From: Betaproteobacteria bacterium
Lineage (GTDB): Bacteria; Pseudomonadota; Gammaproteobacteria; Burkholderiales; Burkholderiaceae_C
Direction: 5' to 3'
DNA: 48,543 nucleotides
Assembly: GCA_025358155.1 (NCBI GenBank)
Contig: JANYKR010000062.1
Coordinates: 1 to 48,543, forward strand
The translations under genes were made by a program, and so were the position numbers. Within the stretch, counting starts at the first letter, position 1. The number at the start of each line of letters is the position of its first letter. Below are positions 15,972-25,546 of this stretch, piece by piece. The notes beneath the pieces were generated by a model that saw only the letters and a list, made by a program, of their open reading frames with translations, searched no databases and was not told where the DNA came from.

Positions 15972-16871
15972 ATGCTGGCCCCTGCCATCACCAACGCCCT
16001 GACCATCGACGTCGAAGACTATTTCCAGGTTTCGGCCATGGCGCCCTACATCCGGCGCAGCGACTGGGACAGCCGCGAGTGCCGGGTCGAGCGCAATGTC
16101 GACCGCATCCTGGCCCTGCTGGCGCGGCACAACACCCGGGCCACCTTTTTCACGCTGGGTTGGGTGGCCGAGCGCTATCCGCAGCTGGTGCGCCGCATCG
16201 TGGCGCAGGGCCATGAGCTGGCCAGCCACGGGTATGGCCATGAGCGCGCCAGCGACCTGAGCCGCGAGGCTTTCACCGACGACATCCGCCGCGCCAAGCA
16301 CCTGCTCGAAGACCTGGGCGGTGTGCCGGTGCTGGGCTACCGCGCGCCCAGTTTTTCGATCGGGCAGGACAACCTTTGGGCCTTCGATTGCCTGCATGCC
16401 ACCGGCCACCGCTACAGCTCCAGCATCTACCCGATTGCGCACGACCATTACGGCATGCCCGACGCACCGCGCTTTGCCCATACGGTGGCCGGTGGTTTGA
16501 TCGAGATCCCGATCACCACGCTGCGGCTGGGCGGCCGCAACCTGCCGTCCAGCGGTGGCGGGTACTTCCGTCTGCTGCCCTATGCGCTGTCACGCTGGAT
16601 GATCCGCCGGGTCAACGCCACCGACCGGCAGTCTGCGATCTTCTACTTCCACCCCTGGGAGATCGACCAGGGCCAGCCCCGGGTGGCCGGCATCAATTTG
16701 AAAACACGGTTCAGGCACTACGTCAACATCGACCGCATGGAGCGGCGGTTGGACCAACTGCTGCAGGACTTCCGCTGGGGCCGCATGGACGACATTTTTC
16801 TGGGCCAGCCGCGCCCGCTGGCGGCCGTGCCTGCGCCGCCCGCCGCCACGCCAGCACTGAGCACGCGCTGA
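15972..16871 (+). CDS. XrtA-type polysaccharide deacetylase (NodB fold)
   Basis: A 299-residue carbohydrate esterase family 4 protein. Motif 1 is TIDVEDYFQVSA, with the family's Asp-Val-Glu-Asp in place of TFDDG. Motif 2 is ELASHGYGHERASDL (His-x3-His metal ligands). Later come GYRAPSFSIG (motif 3), PSSGGGYFRLLPY and the DUF3473-type C-terminal IFYFHPWEIDQGQPR. It would remove N-acetyl groups from hexosamine residues of the polymer. There is no signal peptide, so it may act in the cytoplasm on lipid-linked intermediates, as is usual for this subfamily. It lies 65 bp after wecB and 3 bp before the FemAB-like gene. A second, different deacetylase occurs at 19530. Confidence 0.92.
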   Translation: MLAPAITNALTIDVEDYFQVSAMAPYIRRSDWDSRECRVERNVDRILALLARHNTRATFFTLGWVAERYPQLVRRIVAQGHELASHGYGHERASDLSREAFTDDIRRAKHLLEDLGGVPVLGYRAPSFSIGQDNLWAFDCLHATGHRYSSSIYPIAHDHYGMPDAPRFAHTVAGGLIEIPITTLRLGGRNLPSSGGGYFRLLPYALSRWMIRRVNATDRQSAIFYFHPWEIDQGQPRVAGINLKTRFRHYVNIDRMERRLDQLLQDFRWGRMDDIFLGQPRPLAAVPAPPAATPALSTR

Positions 16872-16874
16872 GCC

Positions 16875-17912
16875 GTGGTCGAGGTCAAGCGACTGTCCTT
16901 GCAGGACGCCGTCACCGCCGCGCGCTGGGACGAATTTGTACTGGCCTGCCCGCAAGCCGGCTTTTTTCACCGGGCGGGCTGGCAAAAGGTGGTGCACGGC
17001 GTTTTCAGCCACCCGACTTATTTTTTGTACGCCGAGCAGGCTGGCCAGATCGTGGGGGTGCTGCCACTGGCCCAGGTCAAGAGTTTCTTGTTTGGCCACT
17101 CGCTGGTGGGGCTGCCGTTTGTGGCCTACGGTGGTGTGGCCGCCAGCCAACCAGAGGCGGCCGATGCGCTGGAGGCCGAAGCCCAGAAGATTGCGCTGAG
17201 CCTGGGGGTTGAGCACCTGGAGCTGCGCAATGTGGCGCGCCGCCACGACGACTGGCCGCTGCAAGACCTGTACGTCACCTTCCGTAAGCCGATCCTGCCC
17301 GATGCAGAGGCCAACATGCTGGCCATTCCGCGCAAGCAGCGCGCCATGGTGCGCAAGGGCATCAAGCACAATCTGCGCAGCGAGATCGACCCGGGGGTGG
17401 ACCGTTTTTTCGCGCTGTTTGCCGACAACGTGCACCGGCACGGCACACCGGCCATGCCCAAGCGCTGGTTTCAGGCCCTGCGCGCCGAGTTTGGTGACGA
17501 TTGCGAGGTGCTGACCGTGGTTTCGCCCGACGGCAAGCCGCTCAGCAGTGTGATGAGTTTCTACTTTCGAGACGAAGTGCTCGCCTACTACGGCGGCGAC
17601 GACGAGGCCGCACGCGACCTGGCCGCCAATGACTTCAAATACTGGGAGTTGATGCGCCGGGCCTGCGCGCGCGGCCTCCAGGTTTTTGACTACGGTCGCA
17701 GCAAAGTCGGCACCGGCCCATACGCGTTCAAGAAAAACTGGGGCTTCGAGCCCACGCCCCTGCACTATGAATACCGGCTCTACAAGCGCGACGCCATCCC
17801 CCAGAACAACCCCAACAACAAGAAATACAAGTTGATGATCGAAGCCTGGCGTCGCATGCCGATTGGCCTGGCCAACTGGCTGGGTCCCTTTATCGTTCGC
17901 AGCCTGGGTTGA
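16875..17912 (+). CDS. FemAB-family XrtA/PEP-CTERM-associated protein
   Basis: A 345-residue protein of the FemAB/GNAT-like acyltransferase superfamily, found with exosortase A systems. Supporting segments are FFHRAGWQKVVHGVFSHP near residue 30, the GVLPLAQVKSFLFGHSLVGLPFVAYGG core strand, LELRNVARR, and a C-terminal domain with SVMSFYFRDEVLAYYGG and FDYGRSKVGTGPYAFKKNWGFE. True FemAB proteins transfer amino acids from aminoacyl-tRNA to peptidoglycan bridges; the substrate of this branch is unknown, and amino-acylation of the polysaccharide is a reasonable guess. The start is GTG 16875, 3 nt after the deacetylase stop. Confidence 0.88.
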   Translation: MVEVKRLSLQDAVTAARWDEFVLACPQAGFFHRAGWQKVVHGVFSHPTYFLYAEQAGQIVGVLPLAQVKSFLFGHSLVGLPFVAYGGVAASQPEAADALEAEAQKIALSLGVEHLELRNVARRHDDWPLQDLYVTFRKPILPDAEANMLAIPRKQRAMVRKGIKHNLRSEIDPGVDRFFALFADNVHRHGTPAMPKRWFQALRAEFGDDCEVLTVVSPDGKPLSSVMSFYFRDEVLAYYGGDDEAARDLAANDFKYWELMRRACARGLQVFDYGRSKVGTGPYAFKKNWGFEPTPLHYEYRLYKRDAIPQNNPNNKKYKLMIEAWRRMPIGLANWLGPFIVRSLG

Positions 17913-17938
17913 AGGCTGCATGCACAGATTGGTTGTCC

Positions 17939-19528
17939 ATGTCTAGCCTGCTCCAAGCGTTGCGAATCAAGGCGCTGACACCCTGGTCTGTGCCGCGGGT
18001 GTGGCAAGGCGCCTTGCTGCCCTTTGGCGGGGTGCTGGCCCTGCTGTTGCTGCTCTACCGCAGCACCGGCGAGGCGATGGTGTTGATCTGGACGCGCTCC
18101 GAGACCTACGCCCATGCCTACGTCGTGCCGCCGATCGTGCTCTGGCTGGTGTGGCGCCAGCGCCATGAACTGCGCCAGATCACGCCCAAACCCGATGGCT
18201 GGATGTTGCTGCCGCTGGCGCTGGCGGCGGGGGCCTGGCTGGTGGGTGACCTTGTCGCCGCCAACTCGGTAACTCAACTGGCGTTCATGGCGATGTTGGT
18301 GCTCAGCGTGCCACTGATGCTGGGCCGTCAGGTGGCCTGGTGCCTGCTGTTTCCGCTGGCCTTCGCGTTTTTTGCCGTGCCCGTGGGCGAGGCCCTCACC
18401 CCAACCTTGATGCAGTGGACCGCCGACTTCACCATAGCGGCACTACAGCTCAGCGGTGTGCCGGTCTACCGCGAGGGCTTTCGCTTTGTCATCCCGTCGG
18501 GGTCGTGGTCGGTGGTCGAGGCCTGCAGCGGCATCCGCTACCTGATGGCCTCGTTCATGGTCGGCAGCCTGTTTGCTTACCTGAACTACAACAGCCCCAA
18601 ACGTCGCCTGATTTTTGTGACTATCTCGCTGATCTTGCCGATTGCAGCCAACTGGGTGCGGGCTTACATGATCGTGATGCTGGGCCACTTGTCCAACAAC
18701 CGTATCGCTACCGGCGCCGACCACATCCTGTACGGCTGGGTGTTTTTTGGCATCGTCATCATGATGTTGTTCTGGATCGGGGCGCGCTGGGCCGAACCGA
18801 TGCAGGAGGGCCCTGTGCTGGCGCCGGCCAGCGGCGTTTGGCCGGTGGCCCTGGGCTGGAGCGTGGCCTGCTTGTCGCTGGCCGTGCTGGCCTTGCCTTT
18901 GTGGGCGTCGCAACGCATCGCGTCGATTGAGCCTGAGGTGGCGGTGAAGCTGGACTTGCCGGCCGAATTGGCCAAAAACTGGCGTGCCGCACCGGTAATG
19001 GCCCCGACCTGGGAGCCGGTGGTGGTAAATCCCACGGCCCGTGTGCGCGCCAGCTTTCAGGGCCCAGGTGGCGCCACGGTCGGGGTGGTGATCGGCTACT
19101 ACCGGCAGCAAACCCCGCTGCGCAAGCTGGTGAGTTCCACCAACGTGCTGGTGGCCTACGAGGACCACGACTGGATCGAGCTGCCCGGCGCCGAGCGCAG
19201 GCTGACCCTGGCCAGCGGCCCGCAAGACGTCAAGCAGGCCCGGGTGCTGCAGGTTGAGATGCCCGGATCATCGCGGCGCCAACGCTTGCTGGTCTGGAAG
19301 TTGTACTGGATTGACGGCCAGTGGGTGACGGGTGACCTGCGCGCCAAGTTGATGGGCGCATGGGCCCGGCTGGCAGGCCGTGGCGACGATGCTGCGCTTG
19401 TGCTCCTCTATGCCGACGAGCCGGATGATGCGCAGTCCGAGCGCGCCCTGACCCGCTTCATGGAGACTGCCGGCCCGGCCCTTGTCGGCCAGTTGGAGGC
19501 TGCGCGCAACCGTGCGCTGCCGCGCTGA
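17939..19528 (+). CDS. xrtA: Exosortase A with C-terminal EpsI domain
   Basis: A 530-residue polytopic membrane protease/transpeptidase that recognises PEP-CTERM signals. The N-terminal 290 residues contain about eight hydrophobic helices and the catalytic triad: Cys196 in VEACSGIRY, Arg241 in ANWVRAY and His262 in GADHILYGW. The C-terminal part from about residue 330 is an EpsI-type periplasmic domain (WRAAPVMAPTWEP..., VGVVIGYYRQQ, LVSSTNVLVAYEDHDW), a fusion typical of exosortase A. I chose ATG 17939, which gives MSSLLQALRI; an upstream TTG at 17909 overlapping the femAB stop would add ten residues. The PEP-CTERM protein at 3705 is a likely substrate. Confidence 0.95.
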   Translation: MSSLLQALRIKALTPWSVPRVWQGALLPFGGVLALLLLLYRSTGEAMVLIWTRSETYAHAYVVPPIVLWLVWRQRHELRQITPKPDGWMLLPLALAAGAWLVGDLVAANSVTQLAFMAMLVLSVPLMLGRQVAWCLLFPLAFAFFAVPVGEALTPTLMQWTADFTIAALQLSGVPVYREGFRFVIPSGSWSVVEACSGIRYLMASFMVGSLFAYLNYNSPKRRLIFVTISLILPIAANWVRAYMIVMLGHLSNNRIATGADHILYGWVFFGIVIMMLFWIGARWAEPMQEGPVLAPASGVWPVALGWSVACLSLAVLALPLWASQRIASIEPEVAVKLDLPAELAKNWRAAPVMAPTWEPVVVNPTARVRASFQGPGGATVGVVIGYYRQQTPLRKLVSSTNVLVAYEDHDWIELPGAERRLTLASGPQDVKQARVLQVEMPGSSRRQRLLVWKLYWIDGQWVTGDLRAKLMGAWARLAGRGDDAALVLLYADEPDDAQSERALTRFMETAGPALVGQLEAARNRALPR

Positions 19529-19529
19529 C

Positions 19530-20489
19530 ATGGCCGTGGTGCGCAGCCTGTTGTCTCTGGTTTCTCCGGCGGGCTCCGGCGGGCGTTTGTCGATCCTGGT
19601 GTTTCACCGCGTGTTGGCGCTGCCGGACCCGTTGTTTCCGGGCGAGGTGGATGCGGTCATGTTCAACCGCATCTGCGGCTGGCTGGCGGAATGGTTCCGG
19701 GTGCTCCCGCTGGACCAGGCGGTTCGGCATCTGCGTGCTGGCAGCCTGCCGGCACGGGCGCTGGCCATCACCTTTGACGACGGCTACGCCGACAACCACC
19801 TTGTCGCCCTGCCCATCCTCCAACGCCATGGCCTGTGCGCAACCTTCTACATCGCCACCGGTTTTCTGGACGGTGGCCGGATGTGGAACGACACGGTGAT
19901 CGAGTCGGTACGCCGCTGTACCCGGCCGGTGCTGGACCTGACAGCCCTGCAACTTGACGGCTTGCAGCAACTGCCCCTGGCCACAGGGGACCAGCGGCGC
20001 GCGGCGATTTCGGCCCTCATCGCCCGTATCAAGTACCTGCCCGTGGCCGAGCGACTGCAAAAGGTCGGCGCGCTGGCCGAGCTGTCGGGCGCCTTCCTGC
20101 CAGAGGATTTGATGATGACGTCCGGGCAGGTCAAGGCCATGCACCAGGCCGGCATGCTGATCGGCGCCCATACCGTCAGCCACCCGATCCTGGCGCGGCT
20201 GGACGCCGCCAGCGCACGCCTTGAGATCGAGCAGTCCCGGCAAACATTGGAGGGCTTGACGGGAGCGCGGGTGAGCCAATTTGCCTACCCCAACGGTGTA
20301 CCCGGGCGCGACTTTTCCGAGCAGACCACCGCCGTGGTGCGTGAGCTGGGTTTTGAAGGCGCCGTGACCACCGGCTGGGGCGCTGCACGCGGCAGTACCG
20401 ATTGCCTGCAGTTGCCGCGCTTCTCGCCGTGGGACCGCACGCGCCTGCGTTTCGCCGCCCGCATGGCGCGCAATCTTTGGGCATCGTGA
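19530..20489 (+). CDS. Polysaccharide deacetylase family protein (second)
   Basis: A 319-residue NodB-fold protein, different from the one at 15972. It has a classic motif 1, ITFDDGYADN, and motif 2, GAHTVSHPILARL (His-x3-His), then FAYPNG (motif 3). The N-terminal region LSILVFHRVLALPDPLFPGEVDA is typical of deacetylases in exopolysaccharide loci. No signal peptide is evident. ATG 19530 lies 1 nt after the xrtA stop, so the two are co-translated. It would act on N-acetyl groups of hexosamines, perhaps at a different stage or linkage from its partner; which sugar is unknown. It is the last gene before a 155-bp gap. Confidence 0.88.
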   Translation: MAVVRSLLSLVSPAGSGGRLSILVFHRVLALPDPLFPGEVDAVMFNRICGWLAEWFRVLPLDQAVRHLRAGSLPARALAITFDDGYADNHLVALPILQRHGLCATFYIATGFLDGGRMWNDTVIESVRRCTRPVLDLTALQLDGLQQLPLATGDQRRAAISALIARIKYLPVAERLQKVGALAELSGAFLPEDLMMTSGQVKAMHQAGMLIGAHTVSHPILARLDAASARLEIEQSRQTLEGLTGARVSQFAYPNGVPGRDFSEQTTAVVRELGFEGAVTTGWGAARGSTDCLQLPRFSPWDRTRLRFAARMARNLWAS

Positions 20490-20644
20490 CGTGGTGAGCG
20501 TGCGTTATTGAGCGACCTGCCAGGTCCGAGGCCTCTGGGCCTGAGTCAAAATGTCGGCTTGATCGAACCGTGTCACAGGGCTGTGGCAGATTGCAGTCTG
20601 TGTCGAGCGCGGCGCAAACATCAAAATATTGGGAAGCAGAGCAC
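20490..20644 (+). promoter_or_regulatory. Gap with dyads before the tviB operon
   Basis: A 155-bp non-coding gap inside the plus-strand cluster. It contains a perfect palindrome GACCTG-C-CAGGTC (20514-20526), a small stem AGGCC-TCTG-GGCCT (20529-20542) and a near-perfect dyad TGTCACAG-GG-CTGTGGCA (20571-20588, one mismatch). There is no T-run, so a strong terminator is unlikely, but the density of dyads and the AT-rich AAACATCAAAATATT before the next gene suggest a secondary promoter. GGAAGCAGAG at about 20631 is the ribosome-binding site of the next gene. Confidence 0.4.
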
Positions 20645-21925
<1,281 letters not shown>

Positions 21926-22010
21926 TCTGCGGAGTGAGTCGCGGGCTGAGCCTCGTGCTGCTCAGGATCGAATTGCCGGTCGGCGGCGGGCTGGTGGCAG
22001 CTTCACCCCG

Positions 22011-23261
22011 GTGACGCTGCCGCCGTCGCCACAGCCAGTGCCAACCTTGCCAGTGCCGACCTTGCCAGTGCCGACGCTGCCCGCAGCGCCAGACCTGCGC
22101 CCCTGTGTCATGCACATCGTCTACCGATTTGATGTCGGCGGCCTGGAAAACGGCATCGTCAACCTCATCAACCACATGCCCTGGCAGGCCTACCGCCATG
22201 TGGTGGTGTCGCTGACTGAGGTGTCCGAGGGCTTTGCCCGTCGCATCGAGCGGACTGACGTGCAGTACCTCGCCATGCACAAGCCGCCCGGGCAGGGCTT
22301 CTGGCTCTATCCGCGTCTGGTGCGCCTGATGCGCGAGCTGCGGCCTGCGATCGTGCACACCCGCAACCTGGCCGCGCTGGAGATGGCCGTGCCGGCCTGG
22401 CTGGCCGGCGTGCCAGTGCGCATCCACGGCGAGCATGGCCGTGATGTCGAGGATTTGCACGGCACGCTGCGGCGCTACCAGTGGCTGCGCCGCCTCTACC
22501 GGCCGTTTGTCAGCCACTACTTGGCTTTGTCGCGCGACCTGGCGGTTTACCTGACCCGCAAGGTCGGGGTGCAGCCGGGCCACCTGAGCCAGGTTTACAA
22601 CGGCGTCGATACCACCCGCTTTCGGCCGGCGGCGCCCGGGGAGGGAGTGATCCCGGGCTGCCCGTTTGCCGCACCCGAGCACTGGTTGATCGGCAGCGTG
22701 GGCCGGATGCAAACCGTCAAGGACCCGCTCACGCTGGCCCGGGCCTTTGTGATGTTGTTGCAGCAGCAACCCGCGCTGCGCGATCGGGCTCGTTTGGTGA
22801 TGGTGGGGGGTGGGCCTTTGCGGTCGGCCGCGCAGGCTTTGCTCACAGCGGCCGGCATCGCCGATTTGTGCTGGCTGCCCGGCGAGCGGGCCGACGTGCC
22901 TGAATTGATGCGCGGCCTGCAGTGTTTTGTGCTGCCCTCGCTGGCCGAAGGCGTGTCCAACACCATTCTTGAGGCAATGGCCACTGCGCTGCCGGTGATC
23001 GCCACCAACGTCGGCGGCAACGCCGAACTGGTGCTACACGGCCAGACCGGCGAGATCGTGCCTGCCGCTGACCCCCAGGCCCTGGCCGCCAGCCTGGCGG
23101 CTTTGGCCCGCCAGCCCGACCTGGCCGCCGCCTATGGACGGGCTGGCCGCAGTGAGGTTGAAGCGCGCTTCAGCCTGCCGGTGATGGTGGCCACGTACCA
23201 AGCGCTCTACGACCGCCTGCTGGCGCAGGCCGGCCACGGCGCAAACCGGGCGCGGCGATGA
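22011..23261 (+). CDS. PEP-CTERM/XrtA-associated glycosyltransferase (GT4)
   Basis: A 416-residue GT-B glycosyltransferase, cytoplasmic face. After an unusual proline-rich leader comes the family start CVMHIVYRFDVGGLENGIVNLINHMP. The donor-binding C-terminal domain carries GSVGRMQTVKDPLTL, PSLAEGVSNTILEAMATALPVIATNVGGNAELV (the E-x7-E region) and GQTGEIVPAADP. It adds one sugar to the lipid-linked repeat unit; donor and acceptor are unknown. The start is uncertain: GTG 22011 includes a three-fold PVPTL repeat, while ATG 22110 would remove it and begin right at MHIVYRF. Related proteins carry some residues before this point, so I keep the longer form. Confidence 0.87.
   Translation: MTLPPSPQPVPTLPVPTLPVPTLPAAPDLRPCVMHIVYRFDVGGLENGIVNLINHMPWQAYRHVVVSLTEVSEGFARRIERTDVQYLAMHKPPGQGFWLYPRLVRLMRELRPAIVHTRNLAALEMAVPAWLAGVPVRIHGEHGRDVEDLHGTLRRYQWLRRLYRPFVSHYLALSRDLAVYLTRKVGVQPGHLSQVYNGVDTTRFRPAAPGEGVIPGCPFAAPEHWLIGSVGRMQTVKDPLTLARAFVMLLQQQPALRDRARLVMVGGGPLRSAAQALLTAAGIADLCWLPGERADVPELMRGLQCFVLPSLAEGVSNTILEAMATALPVIATNVGGNAELVLHGQTGEIVPAADPQALAASLAALARQPDLAAAYGRAGRSEVEARFSLPVMVATYQALYDRLLAQAGHGANRARR
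22035..22079 (+). repeat. Three tandem 15-bp units (PVPTL) in a GT gene
   Basis: Three head-to-tail 15-nt units, CCAGTGCCAACCTTG, CCAGTGCCGACCTTG and CCAGTGCCGACGCTG, encode Pro-Val-Pro-Thr-Leu three times near the glycosyltransferase N-terminus. They differ only at third codon positions and one leucine codon, so either the repeat is translated and under purifying selection or it is a young duplication. Confidence 0.9.
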
Positions 23262-23550
23262 GCTCAGCAAACCTGCCGGATCGCTACAAGACCGCCACGG
23301 TGCCCGTGCTGCCGCCTTGGCTCCCGCCAGTGGTCCCGCTTGCATGCCGGCTTGTCAGCCCGCTTGCAGGTCCGCTGGTGACCCCAGACGCCAAGACACA
23401 AGTTGTGGCAAATGTCGGGCCTGCCGCACCATTGGCGTGGCAACTTGCGGCCAGGGCAGGCCCGAGTCCTCTAGCATCCAGGGTTTTCGAAATGCGGGTT
23501 TTGGCCTGATCCGGCCCCAGTCGGCCTCCCAACACACCACAGGCTCCACC

Positions 23551-25488
23551 ATGTGCGGCATCACCGGCATTTTTGACACCCGCAGCGGCAGCGCCATCGA
23601 GCGCGCCGTGCTGCAGCGCATGAACGACTCGCAGCACCACCGGGGCCCCGATGAAGGCAGCCTGCACCTGGAGCCCGGCCTGGGGTTTGGCCACCGCCGT
23701 TTGTCGATCATCGACATCGCCACCGGCCAGCAGCCCTTGTTCAACGAGGACGGCTCGGTGGTGGTGGTGTTCAACGGCGAGATCTACAACTACCAGTCGC
23801 TGATCCCCGAGTTGCAGGCGCTGGGCCATGTGTTCCACACCCGCAGCGATACCGAAGTGATCGTGCATGCCTGGGAGTCCTGGGGCCCGGATTGTGTGCA
23901 GCGCTTTCGCGGCATGTTTGCCTTTGCACTGTGGGACCGCAACCAGCAGACGCTGTTCATGGCGCGCGACCGACTGGGTGTCAAGCCCTTGCACTACACC
24001 GTGCTGGACAACGGCCAGTTGCTGTTTGGTTCGGAGTTGAAGTCGGTGTTGGCGCATGGCGGCATGCGGCGTGACCTCGACCCGCTGGCTGTCGAGGAGT
24101 ACTTTGCGCTCGGCTATGCCGCCGAACCCCGCACGGTCTTCGCCCAGGCCTTCAAGCTGCCGCCCGGCCACACCCTGACCTGGCGGCGTGGCCAGGCCGC
24201 TCCGGTGATCCGTGAGTTCTGGGATGTGCGCTTCACCGGCGACAACCCGATCAGCGAGCAGGACGCCTGCGCCGAGCTGACGGCACGGCTGCAAGAGTCG
24301 GTGCGCCTGCGCATGATCGCCGAGGTACCGCTCGGGGCGTTTTTGTCCGGCGGGGTCGATTCAAGCGCCGTGGTGGCCGTGATGGCCGGGCAATCGAGCG
24401 AGCCCGTCAACACCTGTTCGATCGGCTTTGCCGACCCCAAATTCAACGAGTCGGCGTTTGCCCAGACCGTGGCCGACCGGTACCGCACCCAGCACCGGCT
24501 GGAGGTGGTGCAGAGTGACGACTTCGACCTGATCGACATGCTGGCCCGCTTGTACGACGAGCCCTACGCCGACAGTTCGGCCATCCCCACCTACCGGGTC
24601 TGCCAGCTCGCCCGCAAGCATGTGACGGTGGCGCTGTCGGGAGACGGCGGCGACGAGGGCTTTGGCGGCTACCGCCGTTACCGCATGCACCTGATGGAAG
24701 AGCGCATGCGGGCCTCATTGCCCGAGGCCGTGCGCAAGCCGCTTTTCGGCGTGCTCGGCCGCATTTACCCCAAGGCCGATTGGGCGCCCCGGATGTTCCG
24801 GGCCAAGACCACCTTCGAGGGCATGGCGCGCAGCTCGGTGCAGGCGTACTTCCATTCGGTCTCGATTCTGCGCGCACCGATGCGCGAGCGCCTGTTCACC
24901 CACAAGTTCAAGCATGAGCTGGCCGGCTACAACGCGCTGGAGGTGTTTGAGCGCCATGCCGCCAAGGCCGGCACCGACGACCCCTTGTCGCTGGTGCAGT
25001 ACCTCGACATGAAGACTTACCTGGTGGGCGATATCAACACCAAGGTCGACCGCGCCAGCATGGCGCACTCGCTGGAGGTGCGTGAGCCCCTGATGGACCA
25101 TGAGCTGATCGAGTGGCTGGGCACCTTGCCCGCGTCGCTCAAAGTGCGCGGCCAGGAGGGCAAATACTTGCTGAAAAAAGCGATGGAGCCGCTGCTGCCC
25201 AACGACGTGCTGTACCGGCCCAAGATGGGTTTTGCGGTGCCGCTGGCGGGCTGGTTTCGCGGCCCGCTCAAGGCCCGGGTGCGCGAGGCCGTGCTGGGCC
25301 CGCGCCTGGCCGATACCGGCTGGTTCAACCGCGACTACCTCAGCCACCTGGTCAATGCCCACCAGTCGGGCGCCAGTGACTACAGCGCGCCGCTCTGGAC
25401 GCTGATGATGTTCGAGGCTTTTTTGCGCCAGGTGGTGGACGGCGGCGCCGGGCCGGCAATCTCGGTGCCGCAGGTGGCCACCGCATGA
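23551..25488 (+). CDS. XrtA-system amidotransferase 1 (AsnB-like)
   Basis: A 645-residue glutamine-dependent asparagine-synthase homologue of the exosortase A type. The start at ATG 23551 is fixed by chemistry: it exposes Cys2 (MCGITGIF), the Ntn-glutaminase nucleophile, after Met removal. The frame is open further upstream, but that extension would bury Cys2. The glutaminase domain shows RGPDEG, NGEIYN and DRLGVKPLHY; the synthetase domain shows the PP-loop SGGVDSSAV, SGDGGDEGFGGYRRY and the C-terminal KMGFAVPLAGWFRG. Real asparagine synthesis is improbable in this setting; transfer of ammonia to a uronate carboxyl of the polymer, giving a uronamide, fits the two dehydrogenases nearby. It follows a 289-bp gap after the previous gene. 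Confidence 0.9.
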   Translation: MCGITGIFDTRSGSAIERAVLQRMNDSQHHRGPDEGSLHLEPGLGFGHRRLSIIDIATGQQPLFNEDGSVVVVFNGEIYNYQSLIPELQALGHVFHTRSDTEVIVHAWESWGPDCVQRFRGMFAFALWDRNQQTLFMARDRLGVKPLHYTVLDNGQLLFGSELKSVLAHGGMRRDLDPLAVEEYFALGYAAEPRTVFAQAFKLPPGHTLTWRRGQAAPVIREFWDVRFTGDNPISEQDACAELTARLQESVRLRMIAEVPLGAFLSGGVDSSAVVAVMAGQSSEPVNTCSIGFADPKFNESAFAQTVADRYRTQHRLEVVQSDDFDLIDMLARLYDEPYADSSAIPTYRVCQLARKHVTVALSGDGGDEGFGGYRRYRMHLMEERMRASLPEAVRKPLFGVLGRIYPKADWAPRMFRAKTTFEGMARSSVQAYFHSVSILRAPMRERLFTHKFKHELAGYNALEVFERHAAKAGTDDPLSLVQYLDMKTYLVGDINTKVDRASMAHSLEVREPLMDHELIEWLGTLPASLKVRGQEGKYLLKKAMEPLLPNDVLYRPKMGFAVPLAGWFRGPLKARVREAVLGPRLADTGWFNRDYLSHLVNAHQSGASDYSAPLWTLMMFEAFLRQVVDGGAGPAISVPQVATA

Positions 25489-25546
25489 GCCCGCGCGGCC
25501 AATCCCGCGGGCAAATCGCCGCAACGCCAAGCGCGGGGGATTTGCA

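Noticed and set aside
16590-17921. Minus-strand frame of 443 codons opposite the deacetylase and FemAB genes
   Set aside because: Spans two real genes in the opposite direction, His/Gln/Gly-rich with no motif.
23432-23449. Sigma-54-like TTGGCGTGGCAACTTGCGG before the amidotransferase
   Set aside because: GG and GC are 11 nt apart rather than 10 and the CACG part is missing. Spacing is strict for sigma-54, so this is not accepted.
23258-23509. Small frame of 83 codons overlapping the glycosyltransferase stop (ATGA) and filling most of the gap before the amidotransferase
   Set aside because: The overlap is suggestive, but the product is Pro/Ala/Leu-rich without recognisable domain or hydrophobic pattern. 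I treat the region as intergenic; conservation in relatives would change this.
23317-23550. Upstream in-frame extension of the amidotransferase at 23551, rich in Cys and Pro
   Set aside because: Class II amidotransferases need Cys at position 2; the extension would block the active site. ATG 23551 is the correct start.
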